The notes: a model not told the origin generated them from the letters alone. DNA of 64,000 bases from Phytohabitans maris (GCF_031085175.1 NZ_JAVHUY010000027.1:62001-126000), one strand, 5' to 3'; positions 53,373-62,488 are shown, counted from the first letter of the stretch. Numbers and translations: made by a program.

Positions 53373-53399
53373 GATGCCGTCGGCGCGAGCCGCGTGACA
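53373..53399 (-). promoter_or_regulatory. ECF41-type promoter for the FAD oxidoreductase
   Basis: On the minus strand TGTCACG (53399-53393) and CATC (53376-53373) are separated by 16 bases. The published ECF41 promoter form, as I recall it, is TGTCACA-N16-CGTC; two differences in eleven positions. The gene start is 42 bases downstream. Confidence 0.7.
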
Positions 53400-53433
53400 C
53401 CGCGACGCCGTGACGCGAGCCACCGCCCGCGAA

Positions 53434-53460
53434 TGTCACAAAGCCGCGGGTACCGGCGTC
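53434..53460 (+). promoter_or_regulatory. ECF41-type promoter for the sigma factor gene (autoregulation)
   Basis: TGTCACA (53434-53440), 16 bases, CGTC (53457-53460): an exact match to the ECF41 form TGTCACA-N16-CGTC. The sigma factor ATG is 46 bases downstream. Confidence 0.8.
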
Positions 53461-53505
53461 GGGTGTGTGGATACGGTCGACAGCGAACAAGGCGGGAGTC
53501 CGACG

Positions 53506-54393
53506 ATGAGCTCACCTGGCGGGCGGATGGACGGCGCCACCGACGTGTTCGTCGCCCACCGCGACCTGCTCTTCACGGTCGCGTACGAGATGCTCGGTTC
53601 GGCCGCCGACGCCGAGGACGTACTGCAGGAGACCTGGCTGCGCTGGGTGGGCGTCGACCTCGACACGGTACGGGAGCCGCGCGCGTACCTGGTCCGGATC
53701 ACCACCCGCCAGGCGCTCACCCGGCTGCGTACGCTCCGCCGGCGCAAGGAGTCCTACGTCGGCCCCTGGCTGCCCGAGCCGCTGCTGACCTCACCCGACG
53801 TGGCGGAGGACGTCGAGCTGGCCGAGAGCGTGTCGATGGCGATGCTGCTGGTACTGGAGACGCTCACGCCGACCGAGCGGGCGGTGTTCGTGCTGCGCGA
53901 GGTGTTCGACCTGGAGTACGGCGAGATCGCGGAGGCCGTCGACAAGAGCCCGGCCGCGGTCCGCCAGATCGCCCACCGGGCCCGGGCACACGTGGCGGCG
54001 CGGCGGCCGCGCGGGGTCGTCTCTGCGGACGAGGCCCGGGACGCGCTCGCGGCGTTCCAGCGGGCGGTGGAAACCGGCGACCTGCGCGGCCTGCTCGACA
54101 TCCTCGCGCCCGACGTCGTCCTGGTCGGCGACGGCGGCGGCGTCGTGCCGGCCGCCCTGGCGCCGCTCGTCGGCGCCCCCGGGGTGGCCGACGTCCTCCG
54201 CAAGATCGACGCGACGGTGTCGATGCGGCCGGCACAGGTCAACGGCTACCCGGCGCTGATCTTCCGGCGCGCCGGCAGGATCGACACCGTCATCGCGGTG
54301 CGCATCGACGACGGCCTGGTCACCGGCCTCTACGCCGTGCGCAACCCGGAGAAGCTGTCGCATCTGGAGCGGGAGACCGCCCTGCGCCGCTGA
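53506..54393 (+). CDS. RNA polymerase sigma factor, ECF41 group
   Basis: The 295-aa protein has sigma region 2 (LLFTVAYEMLGSAADAEDVLQETWLRW), the ECF41 linker motif YVGPWLPEPLL, region 4 (LTPTERAVFVLREVFDLEYG, then KSPAAVRQIAHRARAHV) and a C-terminal SnoaL-like domain (about 190-295) ending in the group motif VRNPEKLSHLE. In ECF41 proteins this extension replaces an anti-sigma factor and tunes activity. The group normally drives its own gene and a neighbouring oxidoreductase/epimerase-type enzyme gene; here that is the divergent FAD oxidoreductase. The ATG at 53506 has GGGAG upstream. Confidence 0.95.
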   Translation: MSSPGGRMDGATDVFVAHRDLLFTVAYEMLGSAADAEDVLQETWLRWVGVDLDTVREPRAYLVRITTRQALTRLRTLRRRKESYVGPWLPEPLLTSPDVAEDVELAESVSMAMLLVLETLTPTERAVFVLREVFDLEYGEIAEAVDKSPAAVRQIAHRARAHVAARRPRGVVSADEARDALAAFQRAVETGDLRGLLDILAPDVVLVGDGGGVVPAALAPLVGAPGVADVLRKIDATVSMRPAQVNGYPALIFRRAGRIDTVIAVRIDDGLVTGLYAVRNPEKLSHLERETALRR

Positions 54394-54420
54394 ACCGCGC
54401 CGCGCCACCCGGTGCCGGGC

Positions 54421-55533
54421 TCATCGGGCCGCCGCCTGGGCCGCTACGGCCAGGTCGCTGGCCCGCCGGTCGGGCTCCACTGTGGAGTGGATGCGGTTCA
54501 TCACGTAGCCGAACGCCAGCCCGCTGGCCGGGTCGGCGAAGCCCAGCGATCCGCCGTGGCCGGCGTGGCCGAACAGCGTCGGGGTGAACCACGGCACGTC
54601 CGGGGTGGGCAGGCCGAAGCCGAGCGCCCACCGGGTCGGTGTCCCCAGGATCCGGTCGACGCCAGCGGCCTGCTCGGCGGTCGCGGCGGCGAGGGTTGCC
54701 GGGTCGAGGATCCGGCGGCCGTCGACCGGGCCGGCGAGGGCGGCGTAGAACCGCGCGAGCGCGTGGGCCGTACACGCCGCGTTGACCGCCGGGATCTCGG
54801 CGGCGCGCAGGTCCGGCCGGTTCAGGTCCAGCGGCTCGTCGGTGGAGAGCAACGCCCGGACCACCAGCGAGGAACGGTCGAGGCCGGACAGGTCCAGCGG
54901 CGGCGCCACGATCCGGCTGGCCCGGTGCTGTTCGTCGTCGGGCAGCCCGATCCAGACGTCGAGGCCGAACGGGTCGGCGATCTCCTCCCGGAGGAAGGTG
55001 CCGATGCCCCGGCCGGAGACCCGCCGGACCAGTTCGCCGACGATCCAGCCGTACGTGAACGCGTGGTAGCCGTGTGCGGTGCCCGGCTCCCAGGCCGGTG
55101 CCTGCGCGGCGACGGCCTTCGTGACGGGATCCCACGCGGTCACCTCGGCGCTCGACAGTGGACGGTCGAGGGCCGCCACTCCGGACCGGTGCGAGAGCAC
55201 CCACCGCACCGGGATCCGGTCCTTGCCGGCGGCGGCGAACTCCGGCCAGTACCGCGCGACCGGCGCGTCCAGGTCCAGGTCGCCGCGCTGGACGAGCAGG
55301 TGCGCGCACGCCGCGACCACGCCCTTCGTGGCCGAGAAGACGACCTGCGGGGTGTCGCGTCGCCAGGGGCGTCCGGCGTCCGGGTCGGCCATGCCGGCCC
55401 AGAGGTCCACGACCGGGCGGCCGTGGTAGTAGACGCAGACCGCGGCACCGATCTCTCCGTACCGGTCGATGTTTCCCGCGAACGCCTCCCGGACGGCGGT
55501 GAAGCGGGGCTCGGCGAAACCGTGGATCTCCAC
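54421..55533 (-). CDS. Serine hydrolase, beta-lactamase/EstB (class C-like) family
   Basis: The 370-aa protein has the serine hydrolase motifs of the family: SATK (Ser67, Lys70), HGYHAFTYG as the Tyr motif, and GHAGHGGSLG in place of the KTG box, which marks the esterase-like EstB/LACTB branch rather than true beta-lactamases. No signal peptide is visible with the chosen GTG at 55533, which has AGGAG upstream; the frame runs further but without a ribosome site. Likely an esterase or peptidase. It is convergent with the ECF41 gene (27 bases apart). Confidence 0.9.
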   Translation of the reverse strand: MEIHGFAEPRFTAVREAFAGNIDRYGEIGAAVCVYYHGRPVVDLWAGMADPDAGRPWRRDTPQVVFSATKGVVAACAHLLVQRGDLDLDAPVARYWPEFAAAGKDRIPVRWVLSHRSGVAALDRPLSSAEVTAWDPVTKAVAAQAPAWEPGTAHGYHAFTYGWIVGELVRRVSGRGIGTFLREEIADPFGLDVWIGLPDDEQHRASRIVAPPLDLSGLDRSSLVVRALLSTDEPLDLNRPDLRAAEIPAVNAACTAHALARFYAALAGPVDGRRILDPATLAAATAEQAAGVDRILGTPTRWALGFGLPTPDVPWFTPTLFGHAGHGGSLGFADPASGLAFGYVMNRIHSTVEPDRRASDLAVAAQAAAR

Positions 55534-55640
55534 TCGTTCTCCTCTGGCATGGGGGACGCGAGTCAGGCTATGACGACACCATCCGTTAGACAACCCGTAC
55601 TATATTTGTCAGGAACTCATGACACCTCTAGGATGTGGGC

Positions 55641-56177
55641 GTGCACATCGCGCTGGACGACCTACCCGGACACTCCGGCTCGACCGTCGAGCGGCTGCCC
55701 GACGGCTCGCTCGCCGAGACCGACCCGAGCCGCGGCGAGGGCGCCGGCGGCGGCCGGCATCCCTCGGCGGTCGCGGTGCTCGCGCGCTGCTCGTGCGGCT
55801 GGACCGGCCCGACCGAGCACCACCCCGACGAAGCGGGCCGGATGTCCGCCGTCTCGGACTGGATCGCCCACATGCGACCGCTGTGGGCGGCCGCACCGCC
55901 GGCGTGGCTGCTCAACCGATCCGACTCGCTCCGCGAGAGCGTCACCGAGCTCACCGGCACGTGGCCGTTGCAGGCCTTGGGACTCCTCGCCCACGTGGAG
56001 CGCTGGCAGCGCACCGCCACCGAGCAGGCCGTCGCCCGGGCCCGCGACGCGGGCAGTTCCTGGGCCGACATCGGCGCGGTGCTCGGCATCACCCGCCAGT
56101 CCGCACACGAGCGGTTCGGCCCGGCCCGCACCACCGGCAAAGCCCCCCGCGGCGGCCGCCGCCTCACCCAGCCATGA
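55641..56177 (+). CDS. Hypothetical protein with C-terminal helix-turn-helix
   Basis: The 178-aa protein (VHIALDDLPGHSGSTVERLP) has a middle part with LARCSCGWTGPTEHHPDEA, which resembles a small Cys/His segment, and a C-terminal HTH (RARDAGSSWADIGAVLGITRQSAHERFG) of a kind often seen in short actinobacterial regulators. The GTG at 55641 or the in-frame GTG at 55635 could be the start; neither has a strong ribosome site. The AT-richer 5' region (around 55595-55615) contains GACAA and TTGTC arms 12 bases apart. The function is unknown; DNA binding is inferred. Confidence 0.7.
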   Translation: MHIALDDLPGHSGSTVERLPDGSLAETDPSRGEGAGGGRHPSAVAVLARCSCGWTGPTEHHPDEAGRMSAVSDWIAHMRPLWAAAPPAWLLNRSDSLRESVTELTGTWPLQALGLLAHVERWQRTATEQAVARARDAGSSWADIGAVLGITRQSAHERFGPARTTGKAPRGGRRLTQP

Positions 56178-56213
56178 CCCGCCGACCGAGGCGTCGGTCC
56201 ACGCGCTGGGAGT

Positions 56214-57509
56214 TCAGGGCCGGAGGTTTCGCTTCACGGCGCGGAGTGTGTGCGAGTAGCCGACCTTCTCGTGCCCGACGACCTCGACGACGCAGGAGAG
56301 CGACACCAGCGCGATCACCGTGACCAGCGCGGCGAGGTTCGCGCCGTCGGCGAGGTGGATGGGGGTGTGCGGGTCGACGACGGCGGCGATGACGACCGCG
56401 GCGGCGATGGGGACGAGCGTGCCGACGAACAGCGGCAGGTGGGTCAGATCGAAGGAGCGCACCAGCAGGCTCCAGAGCAGGAAGACCAGGACGATGACGA
56501 TCGCGACCGGTACGGCCAGGGCGAGCGTGATCTGCAGCAGGGAGAGCACCTCGTGCTCCACGCCGTCCGCGGCCACGCGAAGGCCGGCGCCGACGGCGGC
56601 GACCGCGCCGAACAGCGGCAGGTGCGCGTGCCGCCACGGGAACGTCCGGGTGGGCCACCGGGTCAGGATCGTGCGCGCCGGAACCAGGTAGTACGCCCAC
56701 CACAGACCGGCGGCGATGACCAGTCCCGACGCGGCGATCACCACGGCGGCGACGGACCATCCGGTGTCGCGTACCAGCACGCCGACGGCCGCGACCGTGG
56801 CCGCGACCACCTCGCCGAGGGTGATGAGGGTGAGCAGGCCGAACCGTTCGGCGATGTGGCCCGGGTCCCAGGGCGCGCGGCCGAACCGGCGCTCGATGAC
56901 GACCGGTGCGACAAGCTCGGCGGCGGCCAGCAGTACGAGGGCCGCGATCGTGGCGCCCGTGGGCAGGCCGGGCAGCGTCGTGAGCACCCATCCGACCTGG
57001 GCGACGCTGATCGTCACGGCGTAGGCGGTCGAGGTGCGCCGGTGCTCGGGGTCTTCCCGCGCCGCCCGCAGCCACAGCACCACGAGCGGCACCCGCATGA
57101 TGACGTACCCCACCACCAGGAGCGCGTTGTTGGGGCTCCCGCCGTGCGCGGTGTCGGCGAAGCTCACCGGCAGCCCGAAGGAGAAGATGACGACGCCGAC
57201 CATCTGCACGACCGTCGCCACGCGAAAGAGCGCGTCGTCGTTGCCGTAGGCCGAGCTGAACCAGGTGAAGTTCAGCCAGGCCCAGGTCACACCGAAGATC
57301 GCGAAGGCGTACGCGCCCAGGCCCGCGCCGACCTCGCCCTCGGTGATCGCGTGCGCGAGCTCGTCCGCCGCCACCGCGAAGGCGATCACGTAGGTGAGGT
57401 CGTAGAACAGCTCGAGCGGGGTGACCGAGCCGGGAACCCGACCTGACATCGGTCGCAGCCGATGCCGCAGGTCGTCCCGCAAACGCGATGCCAACTCCGG
57501 TTCCGTCAT
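56214..57509 (-). CDS. Low temperature requirement protein A (LtrA) family membrane protein
   Basis: The 431-aa protein has the LtrA start VTPLELFYDLTYVIAFAVAADEL and the conserved HIAERFGLLTLITLGEVV segment, with about twelve membrane spans. The family was named from a Listeria mutant with poor growth in the cold, but its biochemical role is unknown. It is convergent with the HTH protein (37 bases apart). A second LtrA-type gene is present at 58761-59957. Confidence 0.92.
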   Translation of the reverse strand: MTEPELASRLRDDLRHRLRPMSGRVPGSVTPLELFYDLTYVIAFAVAADELAHAITEGEVGAGLGAYAFAIFGVTWAWLNFTWFSSAYGNDDALFRVATVVQMVGVVIFSFGLPVSFADTAHGGSPNNALLVVGYVIMRVPLVVLWLRAAREDPEHRRTSTAYAVTISVAQVGWVLTTLPGLPTGATIAALVLLAAAELVAPVVIERRFGRAPWDPGHIAERFGLLTLITLGEVVAATVAAVGVLVRDTGWSVAAVVIAASGLVIAAGLWWAYYLVPARTILTRWPTRTFPWRHAHLPLFGAVAAVGAGLRVAADGVEHEVLSLLQITLALAVPVAIVIVLVFLLWSLLVRSFDLTHLPLFVGTLVPIAAAVVIAAVVDPHTPIHLADGANLAALVTVIALVSLSCVVEVVGHEKVGYSHTLRAVKRNLRP

Positions 57510-57576
57510 GCGTTCATCTTCTGTGGCGCGTGTCCGGCTGTCAGCCGGCTCCGCACGCGGGCCGGGCTCGGCGGGC

Positions 57577-57590
57577 GGGTCTTGAGACCC
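57577..57590. promoter_or_regulatory. Short dyad GGGTCT-TG-AGACCC between LtrA and CPBP genes
   Basis: A perfect 6-bp inverted repeat with a two-base centre in the 212-bp divergent spacer. It may be an operator or part of a hairpin; there is no further support. Confidence 0.3.
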
Positions 57591-57721
57591 TCAGGACCAG
57601 GGCGTTTGGCGGTGCGCGGCCAGGCGGACCCCGGCGCAAGATCAAGGTAGCGACGTGATCTCCGGTCGACGGCCCGCGGTCACCGTCGCCGGGCGTTGCC
57701 GTGTGGAAGGGAGGCAAGGGT

Positions 57722-58567
57722 ATGACGTCGTCGCGGGTACGACCTCGACCAGCGCCGAGTGGCCCGACCCGGCTGGAGATGAGCCCGCGCGGCGTGTGGC
57801 TGTTCTTCGCGCTCGCGTTCGGCATCGGATGGGGCATCGGGTTCCTGATGGTCCTCTTCGCCGACCAGGTCGAGGCGCTCTTCGGCGAGATCGGCTACAC
57901 CAACCCGGTGTTCATCCTGCTCGTCTACTCGCCGGCCATCGCCGGCATCGCCCTGGTGTGGCGGCACTACGGGATACGGGGCGTGGGCAGCCTCCTGCGC
58001 CGCGCCACCCTCTGGCGGATGCCCGCCGCCTGGTGGATCTTCCTGATCCTCGGCATCCCCGCCGTCAAGTACGCCGGCGCGGCGATCAACGGCACCCTCA
58101 CCGACGTCGAGTTCACACCCTGGTACGGCGTCTTCGGCGCCCTGCTCGCCGCCCTGCTGATCGGGCCGGTCGAGGAGATCGGCTGGCGCGGCGTGGCGCT
58201 GCCACTGCTGCAACGGCGGTACACCCCCTTGTGGGCCAGCCTGATCCTGGGCGGGTTCTGGGCGGTCTGGCACCTGCCGTCCTTCTTCCTCAGCGACACC
58301 CCGCAGAGCGCCTGGTCGTTCGGCCCGTTCGTGATCGGCGTACTGGCGCTGTCGGTGCTGCTGACCCCGATGTTCAACGCCGCGGGCGGCAGCATCCTGG
58401 TCGCCGCCCTGTTCCACTTCCAGATGAACGGCCCGACCTGGCCCGATGCCCAGCCGTGGGAGAACTACCTGTTCGCGGCCGCCGCCGTCGTCGCCGTACT
58501 CCTCAACCGCACCGCGATGCTGCACCGCGACCGCGCCGTCACCGAGGTGCTGGCGCCCTCGTCGTGA
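57722..58567 (+). CDS. CPBP-family intramembrane metalloprotease
   Basis: The 281-aa membrane protein has the CPBP/Abi motifs: GPVEEIGWRG (Glu151, Glu152, Arg156), FWAVWHLPSFF (His184) and ALFHFQMNG (third motif). These residues form the active site of intramembrane proteases of the Rce1 type. Eight hydrophobic spans are visible. In bacteria members process peptides or protect against bacteriocins; the substrate here is unknown. The ATG at 57722 has GGGAGG upstream; a GTG at 57701 is an alternative but lies before this site. Confidence 0.92.
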   Translation: MTSSRVRPRPAPSGPTRLEMSPRGVWLFFALAFGIGWGIGFLMVLFADQVEALFGEIGYTNPVFILLVYSPAIAGIALVWRHYGIRGVGSLLRRATLWRMPAAWWIFLILGIPAVKYAGAAINGTLTDVEFTPWYGVFGALLAALLIGPVEEIGWRGVALPLLQRRYTPLWASLILGGFWAVWHLPSFFLSDTPQSAWSFGPFVIGVLALSVLLTPMFNAAGGSILVAALFHFQMNGPTWPDAQPWENYLFAAAAVVAVLLNRTAMLHRDRAVTEVLAPSS

Positions 58568-58760
58568 CCGGTACCGCCGAGACGGGTCACCCGCGGCCCG
58601 GCTGAACGCGGCGGCCCGGATCTTCCGGCGTGACACTACGCCGTCGATACCACCGCGAGGAGGATCAGACCAAGGTCGACAAACCGATCCGGATCGGTGG
58701 CGCCACGGGCGTGGTACTACTGCCCAGACAAGGGCAGGACCAGCGGAAACGGGCGAGCTG

Positions 58761-59957
58761 ATGGCGGCGAGCAAGGCGGAAACGCTGCTCCGGAAACCGG
58801 GGCAACCGCCAGGCGTCAGCTATCTGGAGCTCTTCTTCGACCTGGTGTTCGTCTTCGCGTTGACCCAGCTCTCCCAATGGCTCCTCGAAGACATCACGTC
58901 CCGGTGGCAAATCGTCAAGGCGGCCCAGGCGCTGCTGCTGCTGTTGGCACTGTTGATGCTCTGGTTCGTGGTGGCATGGGTCACCGACGTGTACGACCCG
59001 CAGCAGCCGGAAGTCCAGCTGGTGGTCGCGGGAGCCATGTTCGGCATCCTGGTGATGGCGGTCGCGCTGCCCGAGGCGTTCGGCTCCCGGGGGTTGGTCT
59101 TCGCCGGTGCGTACGTCGCGATCCACCTCGGCCGCGGCCTCGTCCTCGTGCCCGCCCTGCGCGGCCACAAGGCCCAGCGCCGGTCGGCGGGCGGGATGCT
59201 GTGGTTCGCGGTGTCCGCCGTGCCGTGGATCGTCGGGGCGACCGCCGCCGGGGGTTCGGCGCGTGCGGCGTGGTGGGCCCTGGCCATCGCCATCGAGTAC
59301 ACGGGGGCGATGCTCTTCTTCCCCGCGCCGTGGTTTCGCCGGCCGACCGCGACGGGGTGGCCCGTCGTGCCCGAGCACTTCGGCGAGCGCTACCGGCAGT
59401 TCGTCACCATCGCCATCGCCGAGCTGATCGCGGTCACCGGAGTCGCCGGCGGCATGCACCTGACGAGCCGTACCACCGTGGCCGCGTTCTTCGTGTCGTT
59501 CACGACCACCGTGCTGCTGTGGCGGACATATCTCTATCAGGCCGCGTCGTTGCTACCCGCCGCCATCGCGGCGGCCACCACGCCAGCCCGCCTCGTCCGC
59601 CGGGCACTGCTCACCCACGTGATCATGGTGGCCGGCATCCTCGCCACCGACGCCGGCTTCCAACTGGTCATCGGGCGGCCGCTCGGGCACACCAGTCCGG
59701 GCTGGGTCGGCGTCATCATCGGCGGGCCCGTCCTGTACCTGGCCGGACGCGTCCTGTTCGGGCACACGATATACGGCCGGGTGTCGCACTCCCGGGCGAT
59801 CGGCGCACTACTGCTCGCCGGCGTCTCGCCGGCGATGGTCCTCCTGCCGCCGTTGGCCGTCGCCATCACCCCCACTCTCGTCCTGGCCGGCATCGTGATC
59901 TCGGACGCCGTCCTCGCCAGGGGCCGCCCCCGCAAACCGCCGTCACCCCCCAGCTGA
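58761..59957 (+). CDS. LtrA-family membrane protein, second copy
   Basis: The 398-aa protein shows the LtrA pattern VSYLELFFDLVFVFALTQLSQWL at the N-terminus and EHFGERYRQFVTIAIAELIAVTG in the middle, with eleven to twelve spans. It is clearly in the same family as the gene at 56214-57509 but quite diverged in sequence. The ATG at 58761 follows a weak GGGCGAG. A 193-bp gap separates it from the CPBP gene, in which I see nothing more than possible promoter sequence. Confidence 0.9.
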   Translation: MAASKAETLLRKPGQPPGVSYLELFFDLVFVFALTQLSQWLLEDITSRWQIVKAAQALLLLLALLMLWFVVAWVTDVYDPQQPEVQLVVAGAMFGILVMAVALPEAFGSRGLVFAGAYVAIHLGRGLVLVPALRGHKAQRRSAGGMLWFAVSAVPWIVGATAAGGSARAAWWALAIAIEYTGAMLFFPAPWFRRPTATGWPVVPEHFGERYRQFVTIAIAELIAVTGVAGGMHLTSRTTVAAFFVSFTTTVLLWRTYLYQAASLLPAAIAAATTPARLVRRALLTHVIMVAGILATDAGFQLVIGRPLGHTSPGWVGVIIGGPVLYLAGRVLFGHTIYGRVSHSRAIGALLLAGVSPAMVLLPPLAVAITPTLVLAGIVISDAVLARGRPRKPPSPPS

Positions 59958-60038
59958 CCGCCATCGCGGAAAGGCGCGACGGCGGTTCAATCCCGCCGCC
60001 GCGGGTACCCCCGGTTGCCCAGCGGCGGAAGGAGAGGC

Positions 60039-60701
60039 ATGTCCCGGTCCCGGCACGCGGCGCTGCTGTTCGCCGCCCTCGGCACGGTTCACGTGGGCGC
60101 CACCGCCGCGCACAACCAGTGGCTGGACGCGGCGACCAAGCCGCTGCTGCTACCGGCATTGGCGCTCTACGCGATCGCCGCCTACCGGGAACGTGGCGCG
60201 CGGGTGAGCCGCCGCCTGCTGCTCTCGCTCGCCCTGGCCTGCGCCGGCGGCGTCGCCCTGCGGGCGGACGGGCGGGCCGGGTTGATCGTCGGGATGGTCT
60301 TCTTCCTCGCCGCGTACGCGATCTACGCCGCCGAGTTCATCCGGTCCGGCGCGGTCGGGCGCCTGCGGCGCTGGCCTCGGTGGCTCGTCCCGCTCGGCTA
60401 CGGCACCGCCGTGACGGCCGCGATGGCGTGGCTGTGGTACGGCCTCAGCGACCGCGGCGTCGCGCTGCCGATGGCCGGCTACGCCGCGCTGATGGCGCTG
60501 ATGGCGGCGACCGCCACCACGTGGGGCTGGCGCGTCGGCCTGGGCGCCGGCCTGCTGGTCGCGTCGGACGCCCTGATCGGCATCGGCCTGGCCGAGGTCG
60601 CCGAGGTACCCGGCCGGCCGGCGCTGGTGATGGCGACGTACCTGCTGGGTCTGGCCCTCGTGGTCGACGGCTGGACCGGACGCGCGCTTCGGCCGGGCTG
60701 A
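60039..60701 (+). CDS. YhhN/TMEM86-like membrane protein (lysoplasmalogenase family)
   Basis: The 220-aa protein has about eight spans and the family's TKPLLLPALALYAI segment near the start, a GMVFFLAAYAIYAAEFI helix and GLLVASDALIGIGLAE with a conserved Ser-Asp near the end. Mammalian TMEM86B hydrolyses the vinyl-ether bond of lysoplasmalogens; the bacterial role is not established. The ATG has GGAAGGAG upstream. It stands 81 bases after the LtrA gene and may be co-transcribed. Confidence 0.82.
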   Translation: MSRSRHAALLFAALGTVHVGATAAHNQWLDAATKPLLLPALALYAIAAYRERGARVSRRLLLSLALACAGGVALRADGRAGLIVGMVFFLAAYAIYAAEFIRSGAVGRLRRWPRWLVPLGYGTAVTAAMAWLWYGLSDRGVALPMAGYAALMALMAATATTWGWRVGLGAGLLVASDALIGIGLAEVAEVPGRPALVMATYLLGLALVVDGWTGRALRPG

Positions 60702-60802
60702 CCCACCACACCGCGACGGCCGACCCCCGCGGAGCGAGCGCGCGGGTGACCTCGCGGTACGGTAACCGACACACGGGCGTAACACCTGACACCTAGCGTC
60801 CT

Positions 60803-60818
60803 GATGATCATGATCATC
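60803..60818. promoter_or_regulatory. 16-bp perfect palindrome upstream of the amidase gene
   Basis: GATGATCATGATCATC reads the same on both strands. It ends 17 bases before the amidase ATG and stands out in this GC-rich DNA. A dimeric repressor site is the natural reading; no regulator gene is adjacent. Confidence 0.6.
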
Positions 60819-60835
60819 GGGAAGGCGGGTGCGTA

Positions 60836-62440
60836 ATGGGGACGATCGATCGACGGCGGTTCATCGGAGCGGTCGGGGCGGCCGGTGGCCTGGGTGTCGT
60901 GGCGGGGCTGCCCGAGGCCGCGTCGGCGCACGGGTCGGCGGGTCGGCGGCCCGGGAAGGGGCGGTTCGAGCTGATCGAGGCGACCGTCGCCGGCATCCAC
61001 GAGGCGTACCGGCGCGGGCAGCTCACCTGCCGCGAGCTGGTCCGGCAGTACCTCGACCGGATCGCCGCGTACGACAAGCGGGGCCCGGCACTGCGCTCCG
61101 TGATCACCGTCAACCCGCGGGCCCTGGAGATCGCCGACGAGCTGGACCGGCGGTACCGGCGCTCCGGGCGGCTGACCGGCCCGCTGCACGGCATCCCGGT
61201 CATCCTCAAGGACAACTTCGACACGGTCGACATGCCGACCACCGGCGGCAACCTCGCGATGCGCGAGTCCCGGCCGAGCCGCGACGCGTTCACGGTGGCG
61301 AAGATGCGCGCGGCCGGGGCGATCATCCTGGCCAAGTCCAACCTCCAGGAGTTCGCCCGGGGCGGCAACTCGGTCAGCTCGCTCGGCGGCCAGGTGCTCA
61401 ACCCGTACGACCTGAGCCGTACGCCGGGCGGCTCCAGCGGCGGCACCGGCGCCGCCATCGCCGCCAACTTCGGCGTACTCGGCACCGGCAGCGACACCGG
61501 CCAGTCGATCCGCTCCCCCGCCTCGGCCAACAGCCTGGTCGGCGTCCGCCCCACCCGGGGGCTGGTCAGCCGCGCCGGCGTGATCCCGAACAGCCTCACC
61601 CAGGACGAGATCGGCCCGATCACCCGTACCGTCGAGGACGCCGCCCGGCTGCTCGACGTCATGGTCGGCTTCGACCCCGCCGACCCGATCACCGCCTTCG
61701 GCGTGGGGCGCACGCCCCGCAGCTACCTCGACCGGCTCGACAAGAACGCGCTGCGTGGCGCCCGGATCGGCGCCATCAAGAACCTCTACGGCACCGAGGA
61801 ACGCCACCAGCAGGTCAACCGGGTCATGGCCAAGGTGGCCGCGACGATGCGGGCCAAGGGCGCCACGGTCGTGGAGTTCGACCTGCCCGCGTACACCGAG
61901 CTCGCCGGCGCGGTCGCCACCTCGCAGTGGGAGGCGCGCACGATGATGGACCGCTACTTCGACTCGCTCCCGCCGACCGCGCCGGTCCAGACGTTCGAGC
62001 AGCTCGTCGCGAGCCACACCGCCGTACCGGACGTGCAGGCCTCGCTCGAAGCCGAGCTCGCGGTCGAAGACGGGCTGAACAACCCGACGTACAAGGACCG
62101 CACCCTCAACCGCGACAAGCTGCGCCAGGCGGTCGCCGCGAAGATGGCCGAGCTCGACCTGGACGCCATCCTGTACCCGCTGCAGAAGGTGCTCGTCGCC
62201 GAGGTCGGCACGGCGCAGCTGGAGCGAAACGGCACCCTCTCCAACGGCACCGGCTTTCCGGGCGTCTGCTTCCCCGGCGGCTTCTCCGCGCCCACGCCGA
62301 CCGCCCCGCTCGGCGTACCGGTCGGGGCCGAGCTGCTCGGCCGCGACTACAGCGAGCCGCTGCTGCTCGCCCTCGCCTACGCCTACGAGCAGGCCGCGCA
62401 CCCCCGCAAGGCCCCGGCCAGCACCCCACCCCTGCGCTGA
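60836..62440 (+). CDS. Amidase signature family enzyme, Tat-exported
   Basis: The 534-aa protein has a twin-arginine signal (DRRRFIGAVGAAGGLGVVAG, cleavage near EAASA) and the amidase signature triad: Lys125 in PVILKDNFDT, the cis-serine in TPGGSSGGTGAA, and the nucleophile Ser224 in GSDTGQSIRSPAS. The glycine usually before the nucleophile is Gln here (TGQS instead of TGGS). It should hydrolyse an amide outside the cell. A 16-bp palindrome lies just upstream and a perfect hairpin ends the gene. Confidence 0.92.
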   Translation: MGTIDRRRFIGAVGAAGGLGVVAGLPEAASAHGSAGRRPGKGRFELIEATVAGIHEAYRRGQLTCRELVRQYLDRIAAYDKRGPALRSVITVNPRALEIADELDRRYRRSGRLTGPLHGIPVILKDNFDTVDMPTTGGNLAMRESRPSRDAFTVAKMRAAGAIILAKSNLQEFARGGNSVSSLGGQVLNPYDLSRTPGGSSGGTGAAIAANFGVLGTGSDTGQSIRSPASANSLVGVRPTRGLVSRAGVIPNSLTQDEIGPITRTVEDAARLLDVMVGFDPADPITAFGVGRTPRSYLDRLDKNALRGARIGAIKNLYGTEERHQQVNRVMAKVAATMRAKGATVVEFDLPAYTELAGAVATSQWEARTMMDRYFDSLPPTAPVQTFEQLVASHTAVPDVQASLEAELAVEDGLNNPTYKDRTLNRDKLRQAVAAKMAELDLDAILYPLQKVLVAEVGTAQLERNGTLSNGTGFPGVCFPGGFSAPTPTAPLGVPVGAELLGRDYSEPLLLALAYAYEQAAHPRKAPASTPPLR

Positions 62441-62451
62441 CCACACCTCGC

Positions 62452-62480
62452 CGGCGGACGTCCACTGTGGACGTCCGCCG
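62452..62480. terminator. Bidirectional terminator between amidase and malate synthase
   Basis: A perfect 12-bp stem (arms 62452-62463 and 62469-62480, CGGCGGACGTCC) with the 5-base loop ACTGT lies 11 bases after the amidase stop and 8 bases from the malate synthase stop on the other strand. It can serve both convergent genes. Confidence 0.82.
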
Positions 62481-62488
62481 CGCGTGCG

